This document shows, in pieces, positions 1 to 9,514 of a DNA stretch of 64,000 bases (position 1 is the stretch's first letter; each line of letters begins with the position of its first letter). Made by a program: the position numbers and the translations under genes. This stretch comes from Bacteroidales bacterium. Its GTDB lineage: Bacteria; Bacteroidota; Bacteroidia; Bacteroidales; F082. The stretch is from assembly GCA_015491905.1 (NCBI GenBank), contig WGGC01000100.1, forward strand, positions 1 through 64,000, in the 5' to 3' direction. The notes below the pieces were generated by a model. That model had not been told where the DNA came from. It saw only the letters and a program-made list of their open reading frames with translations, and did not search any database.

Positions 1-6
1 ACATCG

Positions 7-90
7 TCACATTATCACCTCGTCACCTCGTCACTTATTCACCTCGTCACCTAGTCACCTAGTCACCTAGTCACCTCGTCACTTATTCTA
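7..90. repeat. 8-bp tandem repeat, about 10 units
   Basis: Ten consecutive octamers starting with TCAC can be read from position 7 to 86. The dominant forms are TCACCTCG (four copies) and TCACCTAG (three consecutive copies); TCACTTAT occurs twice and TCACATTA once. The array abuts the leuB stop codon at 91-93 and may extend left beyond the window edge. The period of 8 is not a multiple of 3 and no reading frame is evident. I infer a short microsatellite-like intergenic array that may vary in length between strains. Confidence 0.85.
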
Positions 91-1155
91 TCACTCATTA
101 ATATAACTAACAATCATATCGCCTACCTGTGAGGTACTATGAGGATTATTTTTGTCCAGGTCTTCGGTAACATAATTATTTTCAAGAGATTTATTTACGG
201 CAGCGCGAATACTTTCAGCTTCTTCGGGAAGGTTAAAAGCATATTCGAACATCATGGCTGCAGAGAGGATAGTGCCAAGTGGATTGGCAATATTTTTTCC
301 TTTAGCCTGCGGATAGGAACCATGTATGGGTTCAAATACAGAAGTCTCCTTGCCTATTGATGCAGAAGGAAGCAGTCCCAGCGAGCCGGTGATAACGCTG
401 GCCTCATCAGTAAGTATGTCGCCAAACATATTTTCAGTTACCATAACATCAAATTTCCCGGGCCATTGAATGAGTTGCATGGCAGCATTATCCACAAACA
501 TAAAATCCATTGTTATTTCAGGAAATTTAAGACCTGTTTCCGTGGCCACCTGTCGCCATAACCTTGATGTTGCCAGCACATTGGCTTTATCCACCACTGT
601 CACTCTTTTATTTCTTTTCATGGCATATTCGCAGGCAAGCGTAACAATGCGTTCTATTTCATATCGATGGTAAACAGACGTATCGTAGGCGGTATTTCCA
701 TCTTCGGAGCGGCCCTGTGGTTTTCCGAAATATATACCACCTGTAAGTTCACGGATAACAACGAAATCGACACCTTCTACAAGGTCTTTACGTATTGGAG
801 AGCGGTCTATAATAGACGGGAATGTTGTCACGGGCCTGACGTTGGCATACAGTCCAAGTTTTTTACGCATTGCCAGCAGCCCTTGTTCCGGCCTGACTTT
901 TGCTGAAGGGTCATTATCATATTTTGGGTCGCCAATGGCGCCAAACAATACGGCATCGGAGTTTTTGCATAGTTTGTAGGTTTCTTCGGGAAAGGGGTTG
1001 CCGGTTTCATCAATGGCAGCAGCACCTACCGTGCCATAGGTAAACTGCAGGTTATGATTAAATTTTTTTCCAATGGCATTACAAACTTTCACCCCTTGTT
1101 CAATTATTTCCGGGCCGATACCATCGCCGGCCAAAACAGCAATTTTTGCATTCAT
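91..1155 (-). CDS. leuB: 3-isopropylmalate dehydrogenase LeuB
   Basis: NAD-dependent oxidative decarboxylation of 3-isopropylmalate to 2-oxoisocaproate, the third step specific to leucine synthesis; the same enzyme class can act on 3-methylmalate in the citramalate route to isoleucine. The 354-residue length is normal for the family. The N-terminus [13 protein letters not shown], the substrate loop [15 protein letters not shown], the metal-binding [12 protein letters not shown] and the cofactor loop [18 protein letters not shown] are all visible. It is the last gene of the leu operon inside the window, 7 bases after the LeuA-family synthase gene. An octamer repeat array follows its stop codon, so I cannot see whether the operon continues. 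Confidence 0.97.
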   Translation of the reverse strand: MNAKIAVLAGDGIGPEIIEQGVKVCNAIGKKFNHNLQFTYGTVGAAAIDETGNPFPEETYKLCKNSDAVLFGAIGDPKYDNDPSAKVRPEQGLLAMRKKLGLYANVRPVTTFPSIIDRSPIRKDLVEGVDFVVIRELTGGIYFGKPQGRSEDGNTAYDTSVYHRYEIERIVTLACEYAMKRNKRVTVVDKANVLATSRLWRQVATETGLKFPEITMDFMFVDNAAMQLIQWPGKFDVMVTENMFGDILTDEASVITGSLGLLPSASIGKETSVFEPIHGSYPQAKGKNIANPLGTILSAAMMFEYAFNLPEEAESIRAAVNKSLENNYVTEDLDKNNPHSTSQVGDMIVSYINE

Positions 1156-1162
1156 TTTTTAA

Positions 1163-2680
1163 TTATTTTTTATATTCAATATGATTCAGCATTTTCCCTG
1201 TGGCTTTAATAGCGGCAACAGTCTGATCCACATCCAGTCCGCGTGTGGTAAGCAAATGTCCCTGAAAATTCCATGATATTCTGGTTTCTACCAGGGCATC
1301 TGTTTTTCCTCCCGGCGGAATAGTTACTTTATAATCTGTCAGGACGGGTTTTATTCTTTTTGTTTTATCATAAATTTTCCAGAGAGCTTTCATAAACGCA
1401 TCATACTGGCCGTCGCCAATGGCAGTTTCTTCAAACAACTCTCCTTCAACTTCCACTTTAATACTTGCCGAAGGCCGCATGCCGTCAGAAAGGGAAAGAG
1501 AATAATTTACTATACGTATTACAGAATTCTCCACTTCTTTATCGAGTACATCAGCGATAATATAAGGCAGGTCATCGGGGGTAATACTCTCTTTTTTATC
1601 ACCCAGTTCTATAATTTTTTTTGTTACCTGTTTTAATGACTGCTCATCCAGAAAGAACCCCAGTTCTTCGAGGTTGTTTTTAATACTGGCTTTTCCGGAG
1701 AGCTTTCCAAGAGCATATTTACGTTTTCGTCCAAAACGCTCCGGCATAAGATCATTAAAATATAAATTATCTTTACTGTCGCCATCGGCATGAATACCGG
1801 AAGTTTGTGTGAAGACATTATCTCCTATAACAGGTTTATTTTCCGGAATGCGTATTCCTGAAAATCTTTCAACAAGCTTGCCGGCTTTATTTATATTTTT
1901 TTCTTTAATACCGGTTTTAATATTAAGATGATCGTGCAATACGGCGATAATACTGGAAAGCGGAGCATTACCTGCACGTTCTCCAAGTCCGTTAACAGTA
2001 GTATGCACTCCTTTTACTCCGGATTTAACAGAAGATATTACATTTGCTACGGCGAGGTCATAGTCGTTATGTGCATGAAAATCAAAATGTAAATCCGGAA
2101 ATTTATTAGTTATTAATTTACAAAAATCATAGGTTTTATCAGGTGTTAAAATCCCCAGAGTGTCGGGAAGCATAAACCTTTGTATTGGAAGGTCTTTTAA
2201 GGCTTCCAGCATATACAAAACATAATCCGGTGAAGATATCATTCCATTAGACCAGTCTTCGAGATATAAGTTAACAATAAAATCCTTTTTATTTGCCATT
2301 AAAACCTCTCTGCGAATATCGGCAGCATGCTGTTCAGGACTTTTTCGTAATTGTTTTTCCAGATGCCGTAATGAACCTTTGGAAAGCAAATTTATCACTT
2401 TCAGTCCGGCAGCTTCTATCCAGCGTATAGACTCCCCGTTGTCGACAAAGCCCAGTACTTCAACTTTTTCCTTTAAATCTTTTTCACCTGCCCATTGTGC
2501 TATAATTTGAGCGGCATGAAATTCTCCTTCTGAAACCCTTGCCGAAGCAATCTCCACACGATCTACGCCCAGTTTATTAAGTAAAAACTGTGTAAGGTTA
2601 AGTTTTTCTTTCGGGGAAAAAGATATCCCCTGTGTCTGTTCCCCGTCGCGCAGGGTAGTATCCATTATTTCCAGGTGCAT
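1163..2680 (-). CDS. second LeuA-family synthase (2-isopropylmalate or citramalate synthase-like)
   Basis: DRE-TIM acyltransferase of the 2-isopropylmalate/citramalate/homocitrate synthase family with a C-terminal LeuA allosteric dimer domain (about residues 355-500). The catalytic start [18 protein letters not shown] and the metal site FDFHAHNDYDLAVAN are visible. It is a paralogue of leuA in the same operon. The motif QTQGISFSP, the position between leuD and leuB and the Ile-rich operon leader favour a citramalate synthase role (acetyl-CoA plus pyruvate), but I cannot exclude a second 2-isopropylmalate synthase. The longest frame starts at 2704 inside leuD. I prefer the ATG at 2680, one base after the leuD stop (TGAtATG), which suggests coupled translation and gives 505 residues. 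Confidence 0.8.
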   Translation of the reverse strand: MHLEIMDTTLRDGEQTQGISFSPKEKLNLTQFLLNKLGVDRVEIASARVSEGEFHAAQIIAQWAGEKDLKEKVEVLGFVDNGESIRWIEAAGLKVINLLSKGSLRHLEKQLRKSPEQHAADIRREVLMANKKDFIVNLYLEDWSNGMISSPDYVLYMLEALKDLPIQRFMLPDTLGILTPDKTYDFCKLITNKFPDLHFDFHAHNDYDLAVANVISSVKSGVKGVHTTVNGLGERAGNAPLSSIIAVLHDHLNIKTGIKEKNINKAGKLVERFSGIRIPENKPVIGDNVFTQTSGIHADGDSKDNLYFNDLMPERFGRKRKYALGKLSGKASIKNNLEELGFFLDEQSLKQVTKKIIELGDKKESITPDDLPYIIADVLDKEVENSVIRIVNYSLSLSDGMRPSASIKVEVEGELFEETAIGDGQYDAFMKALWKIYDKTKRIKPVLTDYKVTIPPGGKTDALVETRISWNFQGHLLTTRGLDVDQTVAAIKATGKMLNHIEYKK

Positions 2681-2681
2681 A

Positions 2682-3278
2682 TCATTTTCCGTTTTGTTTT
2701 TCAAAAGCCATTATTTTTTCTTTCCTGCTAAGCAGATAGTCGATATCATCATAACCATTTAACAGGCATGATTTTTTATAAGGGTTTATTTCAAACTTTT
2801 CATATTTTCCTGTGGAAAGCAAGGTGATAGTTTGTTTTTCAAGATTTATTTGTAATTGCGTTGAAGGGTTTTCTTCAACGGCAGAAAATATTTGTTTTAA
2901 AAAGCCGGGTGAAATTTGTACTGGCAGCAATCCGTTATTGAGGGCGTTAGCTTTAAAGATATCGGCAAAAAAACTGGATACTACAGCTTTAAAGCCATAA
3001 TCATAAATCGCCCAGGCGGCATGTTCTCTGCTGGAGCCACTGCCAAAATTTTTCCCCGCTACCAGGATATCACCTTTATAAAGAGGGTTGTTAAGTACAA
3101 ATCCGGGTTTTGGTGTATTGTCTTTATTATATCTCCAGTCGCGGAAAAGATTTTCCCCAAACCCATCGCGGGTAGTAGCTTTTAAAAACCGTGCCGGAAT
3201 AATCTGATCGGTGTCCACATTTTCTGTTGGAAGAGGCACACAGGCAGATGTCAGGATATTAAATTTTTCTATTGCCAT
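2682..3278 (-). CDS. leuD: 3-isopropylmalate dehydratase small subunit LeuD
   Basis: Small (swivel-domain) subunit of isopropylmalate isomerase, working with LeuC to convert 2-isopropylmalate into 3-isopropylmalate. The 198 residues match the usual length. The N-terminal [13 protein letters not shown] and the substrate-binding [21 protein letters not shown] are diagnostic. It lies 21 bases downstream of leuC, and its stop codon is followed after one base by the start of the next synthase gene. Start: the ATG at 3278 begins [27 protein letters not shown], the expected N-terminus. Confidence 0.96.
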   Translation of the reverse strand: MAIEKFNILTSACVPLPTENVDTDQIIPARFLKATTRDGFGENLFRDWRYNKDNTPKPGFVLNNPLYKGDILVAGKNFGSGSSREHAAWAIYDYGFKAVVSSFFADIFKANALNNGLLPVQISPGFLKQIFSAVEENPSTQLQINLEKQTITLLSTGKYEKFEINPYKKSCLLNGYDDIDYLLSRKEKIMAFEKQNGK

Positions 3279-3299
3279 GAGATTACTTTTTTTTTAAGA

Positions 3300-4703
3300 T
3301 TATGAAATAAATTCAGCCGGATTTGTAATTTTTCCCGTTATAGCTGCTGCTGCAGCGGTAAGCGGACTTGCAAGGAGTGTCCGTGATCCGGGACCTTGCC
3401 GGCCTTCAAAATTACGGTTGGAAGTAGATACAGCATATTTTCCTACAGGAATTTTATCTTCGTTCATTGCCAGACATGCCGAGCATCCCGGCTGGCGTAA
3501 TTCAAAACCGGCGGCTTCAAGAATTTTATCCAGGCCTTCGGCAACAGCTTGTTTTTCCACCTGATGAGAACCCGGCACAATCCAGGCAGTTACCGAAGGT
3601 GCTTTTTTCTTTCCCTTTACCAGAGAGGCAAAGGCACGGATATCTTCTATTCGTCCGTTGGTGCAGCTGCCAAGGAAAACATAATCGATGGGAAACCCTT
3701 CCAAAGACATTCCCGGTTTAAAATTCATGTAATCAAGTGCTTTTAAAAATGAAGACCTCTCTGATTCTTTTATTTCATTTAATGCAGGGATATTGCCATT
3801 TACAGCAATTCCCATTCCGGGATTAGTACCATAAGTTATCATAGGGTTAATGGATGATGCGTCAAAGGTGAGTTCTTTATCAAAAACGGCACCGTCATCG
3901 GAATGTAATTGTTTCCACTTATCAAGAGATTCCTGCCATTCTTTTCCTTTCGGTGAAAATTCTTTATCTTTAAGATAAGAAAAAGTTACTTCATCAGGAG
4001 CTATTAACCCTCCCCGGGCACCCATTTCAATACTCATATTACATATTGTCATCCGGGCTTCCATAGAAAGAGAACGGATAGCTTCTCCTGCATATTCTAC
4101 AAAATAACCTGTTGCACCTCCGGCAGAAATACGTGAAATGATATACAAAATAATATCTTTGGATGTTACGCCCGGTTGTAATTTACCATTGATGGTAATT
4201 CTCATTTTTTTCGGTTTGGGTTGTAAAACACACTGTGTGGCGAACACCATTTCCACTTCACTGGTACCAATACCAAAAGCCACAGCTCCAAAGGCGCCAT
4301 GTGTAGAAGTATGACTGTCGCCGCAAACAATGGTCATTCCGGGGCGGGTAAAACCTAATTCTGTACCTATTACATGAACAATTCCATTGTAAGGGTTATT
4401 AAGTCCGTATAATGTTACACCATATTTATTACAGTTATCTGTTAATGTTTTTACTTGCAGTCGCGATAATTTTTCCTGTATAGGCTTATCCTGATTCAAT
4501 GTAGGAATATTATGATCTGCTGTTGCCAGAGTTCTGTCGGGACGTGCCAGGGGAATACCTCTTTTTTCTAATCCTGCAAAAGCCTGCGGACTTGTTACCT
4601 CATGGATATAATGCCTGTCGATATACAATACATCCGGACCGTTACTTATAGATTCTACGACATGACTGTCCCATATTTTATCAAAAAGTGTTTTTGTTTC
4701 CAA
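3300..4703 (-). CDS. leuC: 3-isopropylmalate dehydratase large subunit LeuC
   Basis: Aconitase-family 4Fe-4S hydro-lyase subunit of isopropylmalate isomerase. The 467 residues match the family. [20 protein letters not shown], the cluster cysteines in [11 protein letters not shown] and [13 protein letters not shown], and the C-terminal [12 protein letters not shown] are present. It sits between leuA and leuD in the operon. As a 4Fe-4S enzyme it depends on Fe-S assembly, and the complete SUF operon is directly upstream on the same strand. Confidence 0.97.
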   Translation of the reverse strand: METKTLFDKIWDSHVVESISNGPDVLYIDRHYIHEVTSPQAFAGLEKRGIPLARPDRTLATADHNIPTLNQDKPIQEKLSRLQVKTLTDNCNKYGVTLYGLNNPYNGIVHVIGTELGFTRPGMTIVCGDSHTSTHGAFGAVAFGIGTSEVEMVFATQCVLQPKPKKMRITINGKLQPGVTSKDIILYIISRISAGGATGYFVEYAGEAIRSLSMEARMTICNMSIEMGARGGLIAPDEVTFSYLKDKEFSPKGKEWQESLDKWKQLHSDDGAVFDKELTFDASSINPMITYGTNPGMGIAVNGNIPALNEIKESERSSFLKALDYMNFKPGMSLEGFPIDYVFLGSCTNGRIEDIRAFASLVKGKKKAPSVTAWIVPGSHQVEKQAVAEGLDKILEAAGFELRQPGCSACLAMNEDKIPVGKYAVSTSNRNFEGRQGPGSRTLLASPLTAAAAAITGKITNPAEFIS

Positions 4704-4722
4704 TGATATTTGTTTTTAAAAG

Positions 4723-6216
4723 TTAAAGAATTTTTGAAATGGCATCTACCAAAGCTTCTACAGCTCCGGTTATAATGTCGGTACTTGCGGAAAAGCCGTA
4801 ATACATTTTACCTCTGTTTTCTATTTGAACATGTACTTTTCCCATGTCATCGCTGCCACGTGTTATAGCCTGAATAAGAAACTCTTCCAGGAGTATTTTT
4901 CTTTTTACAATCTGTTTTACCGCAGAGAATGCAGCATCTATCGGGCCATTTCCTGAAGCCGTTGCTGATTGTTCTTCACCGTTTATTTTCAATGTTACCG
5001 TAGCCATAGGCACCACTGATTTCCCACATACTACTTGTAATAAGTCCAGACTGACAGCTTTTTCCTTTTTGGAGACATTTCCCAGCAAAGCCTCAAGGTC
5101 ATCATCTTTAATATCTTTTTTCTTATCTGCCAATTCCAGAAACCTGCCATATAAGTCGTCGAGTTCTTTTTTTGATAATTTATATCCAAGCAGCTGAACT
5201 CTGTGTTTTAACGCTGCTCTTCCGCTTCGTGCTGTTAATTCAATGGAGGATTCTTTTATCCCTACTTCTTTCGGATCAATAATCTCATAGTTTTCTCTGT
5301 TTTTCAACACTCCATCCTGATGAATGCCCGAAGAATGGGCAAAAGCATTCCTGCCTACTATGGCCTTATTGGGCTGTACGGGCATGCGCATTAAAGAGGA
5401 AACCAGACGACTTGTCTTATAAATATTTTTTGCTTTAATATCGGTATATACCGGAAGATCTTTATGACTTCTAATGGCCATTACTACTTCTTCCAAAGAT
5501 GTGTTACCTGCTCTTTCACCAATTCCATTTAAGGTAACTTCCACCTGGCGGGCACCGTTTAATATACCTTCTATTGAGTTGGCAGTAGCCATTCCCAGAT
5601 CATTATGACAGTGTGTGGAGAGAATGGCTTTATGAACTCCTTTCACATTTTCCTTAAGGAATTTTATTTTAGCACCGAATTCGGCGGGGAGGCAATATCC
5701 TGTAGTATCCGGAATATTTACCACCGTAGCTCCGGCAGCAATAACAGCTTCAACAACTCTGGCAAGGTACTCATTGTCGGTACGGCCTGCATCTTCAGCA
5801 TAGAATTCAACATCTTCAACAAATTTCTTTGCATATTTTACGGCAGCCACGGCTCTTTCTATAATCTGTTCCGGGGTGCTGTTAAGTTTAAATTTAATAT
5901 GATATGGAGAAGTTCCTATTCCGGTATGTATTCTTTTTCTTTTGGCATACTCAAGGGCCTGAGCTGCTACTTCAATATCTTTCTCCACGGCACGTGTCAA
6001 GCCGCAAATAACAGGATTACTTACGGCTTTAGAAATTTCCTGCACGGATTGAAAGTCTCCGGGACTTGAAACAGGAAACCCGGCTTCGATAATATCTACA
6101 CCCAGCTGTTCAAGTGCTTTGGCAACTTCAATTTTTTCAACCGTATTTAACTGACAACCCGGTACCTGTTCACCGTCTCGGAGTGTCGTATCGAAAACAA
6201 AAATTTTATCATCCAT
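4723..6216 (-). CDS. leuA: 2-isopropylmalate synthase LeuA
   Basis: Condenses acetyl-CoA with 2-oxoisovalerate, the committed step of leucine synthesis. A TIM-barrel catalytic domain occupies about residues 1-275 ([15 protein letters not shown], metal motif [15 protein letters not shown]), followed by linker subdomains and a C-terminal LeuA allosteric domain (about 365-497) that normally mediates leucine feedback. The 497 residues are typical of the shorter bacterial class. It is the first structural gene of the operon. The 155 bases between the leader peptide stop and this start contain a strong intrinsic terminator, so expression is probably set by attenuation. Confidence 0.95.
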   Translation of the reverse strand: MDDKIFVFDTTLRDGEQVPGCQLNTVEKIEVAKALEQLGVDIIEAGFPVSSPGDFQSVQEISKAVSNPVICGLTRAVEKDIEVAAQALEYAKRKRIHTGIGTSPYHIKFKLNSTPEQIIERAVAAVKYAKKFVEDVEFYAEDAGRTDNEYLARVVEAVIAAGATVVNIPDTTGYCLPAEFGAKIKFLKENVKGVHKAILSTHCHNDLGMATANSIEGILNGARQVEVTLNGIGERAGNTSLEEVVMAIRSHKDLPVYTDIKAKNIYKTSRLVSSLMRMPVQPNKAIVGRNAFAHSSGIHQDGVLKNRENYEIIDPKEVGIKESSIELTARSGRAALKHRVQLLGYKLSKKELDDLYGRFLELADKKKDIKDDDLEALLGNVSKKEKAVSLDLLQVVCGKSVVPMATVTLKINGEEQSATASGNGPIDAAFSAVKQIVKRKILLEEFLIQAITRGSDDMGKVHVQIENRGKMYYGFSASTDIITGAVEALVDAISKIL

Positions 6217-6316
6217 AACCTCATTTTTAATTGATTCATGTTTTTATTTTTCAACGTTTCGCCGGCCAGATGATAAACTGTAATTTTTAAACAGATATTA
6301 TCCTTAATATAAAAGC

Positions 6317-6351
6317 AAAAAAAAACTCTCCGTCATAAGGCGGAGAGTTTT
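6317..6351 (-). terminator. leu operon attenuator (intrinsic terminator)
   Basis: On the minus strand an 11-bp perfect stem (6351-6341 with 6332-6322, core ACTCTCCG/CGGAGAGT) with an 8-base loop is followed by a run of nine T. It lies between the leader peptide (stop at 6371) and leuA (start at 6216), not at an operon end, which is the hallmark of an attenuator. The bases AGGCGG in the last leader codons (minus strand, about 6388-6383) can pair with CCGCCT on the 5' side of the terminator (about 6333-6338 region and stem), offering an antiterminator. Confidence 0.85.
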
Positions 6352-6370
6352 AATTCGTTATATATATAAC

Positions 6371-6454
6371 TTATCTTATTCGCCGCCTGCTAAAGAGAGC
6401 AAGAATACCGATAAGAATAATAATAGTCTGCCTGTTCATTTTAAAACCGTCCAT
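6371..6454 (-). CDS. leu operon leader peptide (27 codons)
   Basis: A short frame too small for normal gene calling: ATG at 6454-6452, TAA at 6373-6371. It encodes 27 residues containing RQTIIILIGILALFSRRR, with six isoleucine and three leucine codons, ten codons of the run being hydrophobic and mostly branched-chain. It sits 15-25 bases below a good promoter and just upstream of a terminator and leuA. A second in-frame ATG (codon 6, MNRQTIII) could also start it. By analogy with amino-acid operon leaders I infer that ribosome stalling at Ile/Leu codons controls the attenuator; the Ile excess suggests isoleucine is at least one sensed amino acid. Confidence 0.85.
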   Translation of the reverse strand: MDGFKMNRQTIIILIGILALFSRRRIR

Positions 6455-6475
6455 TTAATTTTAATTTGATGTCAA

Positions 6476-6505
6476 CAAATGTAAGATTATTTTTAAAAAA
6501 CCAAA
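6476..6505 (-). promoter_or_regulatory. leu operon promoter
   Basis: On the minus strand TTTG (6505-6502), an 18-base spacer and TACATTTG (6483-6476) match the Bacteroidetes vegetative consensus TTTG-N19-TAnnTTTG. Transcription would start near 6470, about 15 bases before the leader ATG at 6454. Confidence 0.75.
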
Positions 6506-6563
6506 TTTTTAATGAAAAAAAGTTTAAAATATATTTCAGCAGTGTTATAAAGTATTGTATATG

Positions 6564-7466
6564 TCAATGATTTTCAGTAAATAAAGGGGTGCTTAAATAT
6601 TTCTCTCCTCTGTCAGGGAAAATGACAACTATAGTCCCTTTTTCTATTTTTTTAGCAGTTTCCACAGCTGCTACCATGGCAGCTCCGCTACTCATTCCAA
6701 CAAAAATACTTTCACGGCGAATTATTTCCCGTGCCATTTGATATGCCTCTTCAGTTTCTATCATTACAGTCTCATCGATCTGTGAAGGGTCATAAATAGC
6801 CGGGACAAGAGCTTCTTCCATATTTTTCAATCCCTGAATATAATGTCCTTTTACAGGATGAGCACTTACAACTTTAATATGCGGGTTATTTTCTTTTAAT
6901 GCTTTTCCTACACCCATAATAGTTCCTGATGTCCCCAAAGATGAAACAAAGTAGTCGATGGTACCATTGGTTTGTTGCCATATCTCTTCACCCGTTGTTT
7001 TATAATGTGCAAGTTTGTTAAACTGATTACTAAACTGGTCAGGCATAAAATATTTTTCGGGATTTTTCATTGCCATTTCCCGTGCTTTTTTAATGGCAGC
7101 ATCTGTACCTCCCGATGAATCTACCAGAGTAAGTTTAGCACCAAAAGCTTCTATCATCATGCGTCGTTCTATAGAGACTTTTTCATTCATAATAATTTCC
7201 ACTTTGTAGCCTTTTACATTTCCAATCATCGCCAGTCCGATACCGGTATTCCCTGATGTGGCTTCCAGAATTATTTTATCATGGGTAAGAGTGCCTTCCG
7301 CTTCCGCCTGCTGAATCATCTTCAGGGCGATACGGTCTTTGATACTTCCTGTAGGGTTAAAACCTTCCAGTTTTGCAAAAATAGTAACATTAGGATTGGG
7401 ATTCAGGTTGTTAATCTGTACCAATGGTGTGTTTCCTATGGTTTGTAATATGTTTTGATACGGCAT
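6564..7466 (-). CDS. cysM: cysteine synthase, CysM/CysK family
   Basis: PLP-dependent beta-replacement enzyme making cysteine from O-acetylserine and sulfide (CysM-type enzymes may also use thiosulfate). The 300-residue length fits CysM. The PLP lysine lies in TGSIKDRIAL, the asparagine loop in EATSGNTGIGLAM, and a C-terminal MSSGAAM phosphate loop is visible. It follows the DUF59 gene by 50 bases on the same strand, making it the likely last gene of the suf operon. The product cysteine is the sulfur donor for SufS, so the linkage makes metabolic sense. CysM versus CysK substrate preference cannot be settled from sequence. Confidence 0.9.
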   Translation of the reverse strand: MPYQNILQTIGNTPLVQINNLNPNPNVTIFAKLEGFNPTGSIKDRIALKMIQQAEAEGTLTHDKIILEATSGNTGIGLAMIGNVKGYKVEIIMNEKVSIERRMMIEAFGAKLTLVDSSGGTDAAIKKAREMAMKNPEKYFMPDQFSNQFNKLAHYKTTGEEIWQQTNGTIDYFVSSLGTSGTIMGVGKALKENNPHIKVVSAHPVKGHYIQGLKNMEEALVPAIYDPSQIDETVMIETEEAYQMAREIIRRESIFVGMSSGAAMVAAVETAKKIEKGTIVVIFPDRGEKYLSTPLFTENH

Positions 7467-7516
7467 ATTTTTATTTTAAAAGATGATAAATACAGTTAGC
7501 TAAATAAAAAATGGGA

Positions 7517-7837
7517 CTATAACAGTCCCAGTTCCAGTTTAGCTTCTTCAGTGATCATATCCTGATCCCATGGTGGATCAAAAGTTATTTCAACATCTGC
7601 TGACTTCACTCCTGTAAGGAAAGAAATTTCTTCTTTTACCTGTTCCGGCAATGAATCGGCAACCGGGCAATTGGGCGCCGTTAAAGTCATTACAACTTTT
7701 ACATTTCCATCGTCGTCAATATTTGTTTCATAAACTAACCCAAGGTCGTAAATGTTTACAGGAATTTCCGGGTCGTAAATATTTTTTAAAACATTGATAA
7801 TTTTTTCCTGTAGAATATTTTTTTCTTCCGGTGTCAT
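7517..7837 (-). CDS. SUF-associated DUF59/MIP18-family protein (SufT-like)
   Basis: A small protein of the MIP18/DUF59 family, whose members assist Fe-S cluster assembly or delivery. The motifs DPEIPVNIYDLGLVY and LTAPNCPVADSLPEQV, with the conserved cysteine of the family, are visible. The longest frame starts at 7888 inside sufE; I chose the ATG at 7837 (MTPEEKNILQEK), 13 bases after the sufE stop, giving 106 residues, the usual size. It is the sixth gene of the suf operon and is followed by cysM. Confidence 0.88.
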   Translation of the reverse strand: MTPEEKNILQEKIINVLKNIYDPEIPVNIYDLGLVYETNIDDDGNVKVVMTLTAPNCPVADSLPEQVKEEISFLTGVKSADVEITFDPPWDQDMITEEAKLELGLL

Positions 7838-7850
7838 TGTTGTGTATTTA

Positions 7851-8279
7851 TCAGTTCGAATTATTTTTAATTTGAAACGCTTTGGCATATAGTTGTATCT
7901 GCCGTATCATTGAGGAGAGTCCGTTGGCACGTGTAGGTGACAAATGCTCTTTAAGGCCGATTTTATCAAGAAAATCCCAGTCGGCATTTAATATTTCATC
8001 AGGAGTGTGGCCTGAAAAAATATCAATTAGCAAGCTGACAATACCTTTTGTAATAACAGCATCACTATCGGCTTTTAATATAACTTTACCATCTTTCATT
8101 TCTGCTTGCAACCATACGCGACTTTGACATCCTGAAATTAAATACTGGTTTGTTTTATATTTTTCATCGGCTAAAGGAAGGTCTTTCCCAAGTTCAATTA
8201 AATAGGCATATTTATCCATCCATTCATCGAACATGGAAAAAGCATCAATAACTTCTTGTTGTTTTTCTTTTATTGTCAT
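7851..8279 (-). CDS. sufE: SufE cysteine desulfurase activator
   Basis: Accepts persulfide sulfur from SufS and passes it to the SufBCD scaffold. The 142 residues fit the family. The active cysteine lies in YLISGCQSRVWLQ, with downstream DSDAVITKGIVSLL and the C-terminal LKEHLSPTRANGLSSM typical of SufE. It starts 12 bases after sufS. This is the two-protein SufS-SufE sulfur-transfer system rather than SufU. Confidence 0.95.
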   Translation of the reverse strand: MTIKEKQQEVIDAFSMFDEWMDKYAYLIELGKDLPLADEKYKTNQYLISGCQSRVWLQAEMKDGKVILKADSDAVITKGIVSLLIDIFSGHTPDEILNADWDFLDKIGLKEHLSPTRANGLSSMIRQIQLYAKAFQIKNNSN

Positions 8280-8291
8280 GGTAATAACTTT

Positions 8292-9509
8292 TTATCGTAA
8301 CATTTTAACAGCTTGTTTTACTGCTTTAATAAAAATATCTACCTCTTCAAGGGTGTTATACATTCCAAAGGAAGCTCTTACAGTGCCTGTGATACCCAAA
8401 GTATCCATCAAAGGTTCTGCACAGTGGTGTCCGGTTCTTACTGCCACGCCCATTTGATCAAGTAAAGTTCCCAGGTCGTAAGGATGGATTCCATTTATCA
8501 GGAAAGACAATACGCCGGCTTTTTCCTTTGCTGTACCAAAAATGCGAACCCCTTCAATTTGTTCCAACTGGCTGGTGGCAGCTGCAAGTAATTGTTTTTC
8601 ATGTATGTCTATTTCTTCAATGCCAATTTGCCGGACGTAACGCAATGCAGCTTCCAGGCCAATAGCTCCCGCTACATTCGGGGTTCCTGCTTCATATTTA
8701 TAGGGTAACACATTAAAAGTACTTTCTTCAAAGGTTACTTTCTCAATCATTTCACCGCCAAATTGATAAGGTGGCAGCCTGCGTAACCATGTCTCACGGC
8801 CATATAAAACACCTATTCCCATAGGACCGTATATTTTATGACCTGAAAAAGCATAGAAATCAGCTCCCATATCCTGAACATCAACGGGATTGTGGGCAAT
8901 ACCTTGTGCCCCGTCAATAAGTACCGGAACGCCTTTATCATGAGAAAGTTTAATAATTTCTTTCACAGGGTTAATGGTACCCAGCGTATTAGAGATATGG
9001 GTTACAGCCAGAAGTTTGACGGTAGGTTTGAGTAATTTATCCAAAAAATTTAAATCCAGTGAGCCGTCGGCATTAATAGGAACAATTCTTAACCGGGCAT
9101 TTCTTTCACGACAAATCTCCTGCCACGGTACCAGATTAGAATGGTGTTCCATAGCTGTAACAAGGACATCATCACCTTTATTAATCCATGGAGCCATTAC
9201 GCGTGCAAGTAAGTTCACAGATTCTGTTGTCCCGCGGGTAAAAATAATTTCTTCTTTTTTTTCAGCATTGATATAGTCTGCAATATACTGCCGCGCCTTT
9301 TCATATTCCTCTGTGGCCTGAATACTTAAATAATGTACACCCCTGTGAACATTGGCATTTTCCATTAAGTAATAATCTGACAGCCTGCTTACAACAGCTT
9401 TCGGCTTTTGAGTAGTGGCAGCATTATCCAGATATACAAGTGGAAGTCCATTTATCTTTTGATTTAAAATTGGAAAATCATTTCGTATTTTGTCAATAGG
9501 ATAAGTCAT
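8292..9509 (-). CDS. sufS: cysteine desulfurase SufS
   Basis: Class II PLP-dependent cysteine desulfurase supplying sulfur for Fe-S clusters. The 405 residues match the family. The PLP lysine is in FSGHKIYGPMGIGVLYG, the catalytic cysteine in VRTGHHCAEPLMD, and the N-terminal YLDNAATTQKP is conserved. It begins 5 bases after sufD, indicating tight operon packing, and sufE, its activator, follows. Confidence 0.96.
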   Translation of the reverse strand: MTYPIDKIRNDFPILNQKINGLPLVYLDNAATTQKPKAVVSRLSDYYLMENANVHRGVHYLSIQATEEYEKARQYIADYINAEKKEEIIFTRGTTESVNLLARVMAPWINKGDDVLVTAMEHHSNLVPWQEICRERNARLRIVPINADGSLDLNFLDKLLKPTVKLLAVTHISNTLGTINPVKEIIKLSHDKGVPVLIDGAQGIAHNPVDVQDMGADFYAFSGHKIYGPMGIGVLYGRETWLRRLPPYQFGGEMIEKVTFEESTFNVLPYKYEAGTPNVAGAIGLEAALRYVRQIGIEEIDIHEKQLLAAATSQLEQIEGVRIFGTAKEKAGVLSFLINGIHPYDLGTLLDQMGVAVRTGHHCAEPLMDTLGITGTVRASFGMYNTLEEVDIFIKAVKQAVKMLR

Positions 9510-9514
9510 AACTT

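Noticed and set aside
7-90. CRISPR array
   Set aside because: Unit is 8 bases with no spacers and no cas genes are near; it is a simple tandem repeat.
2681-2704. ATG at 2704 as start of the second LeuA-family gene
   Set aside because: It lies inside leuD and adds eight non-conserved residues; the ATG at 2680 starts one base after the leuD stop and just before the conserved [10 protein letters not shown].
7838-7888. ATG at 7888 as start of the DUF59 gene
   Set aside because: The extra 17 residues overlap sufE and are not part of the family; the ATG at 7837 gives the usual length.
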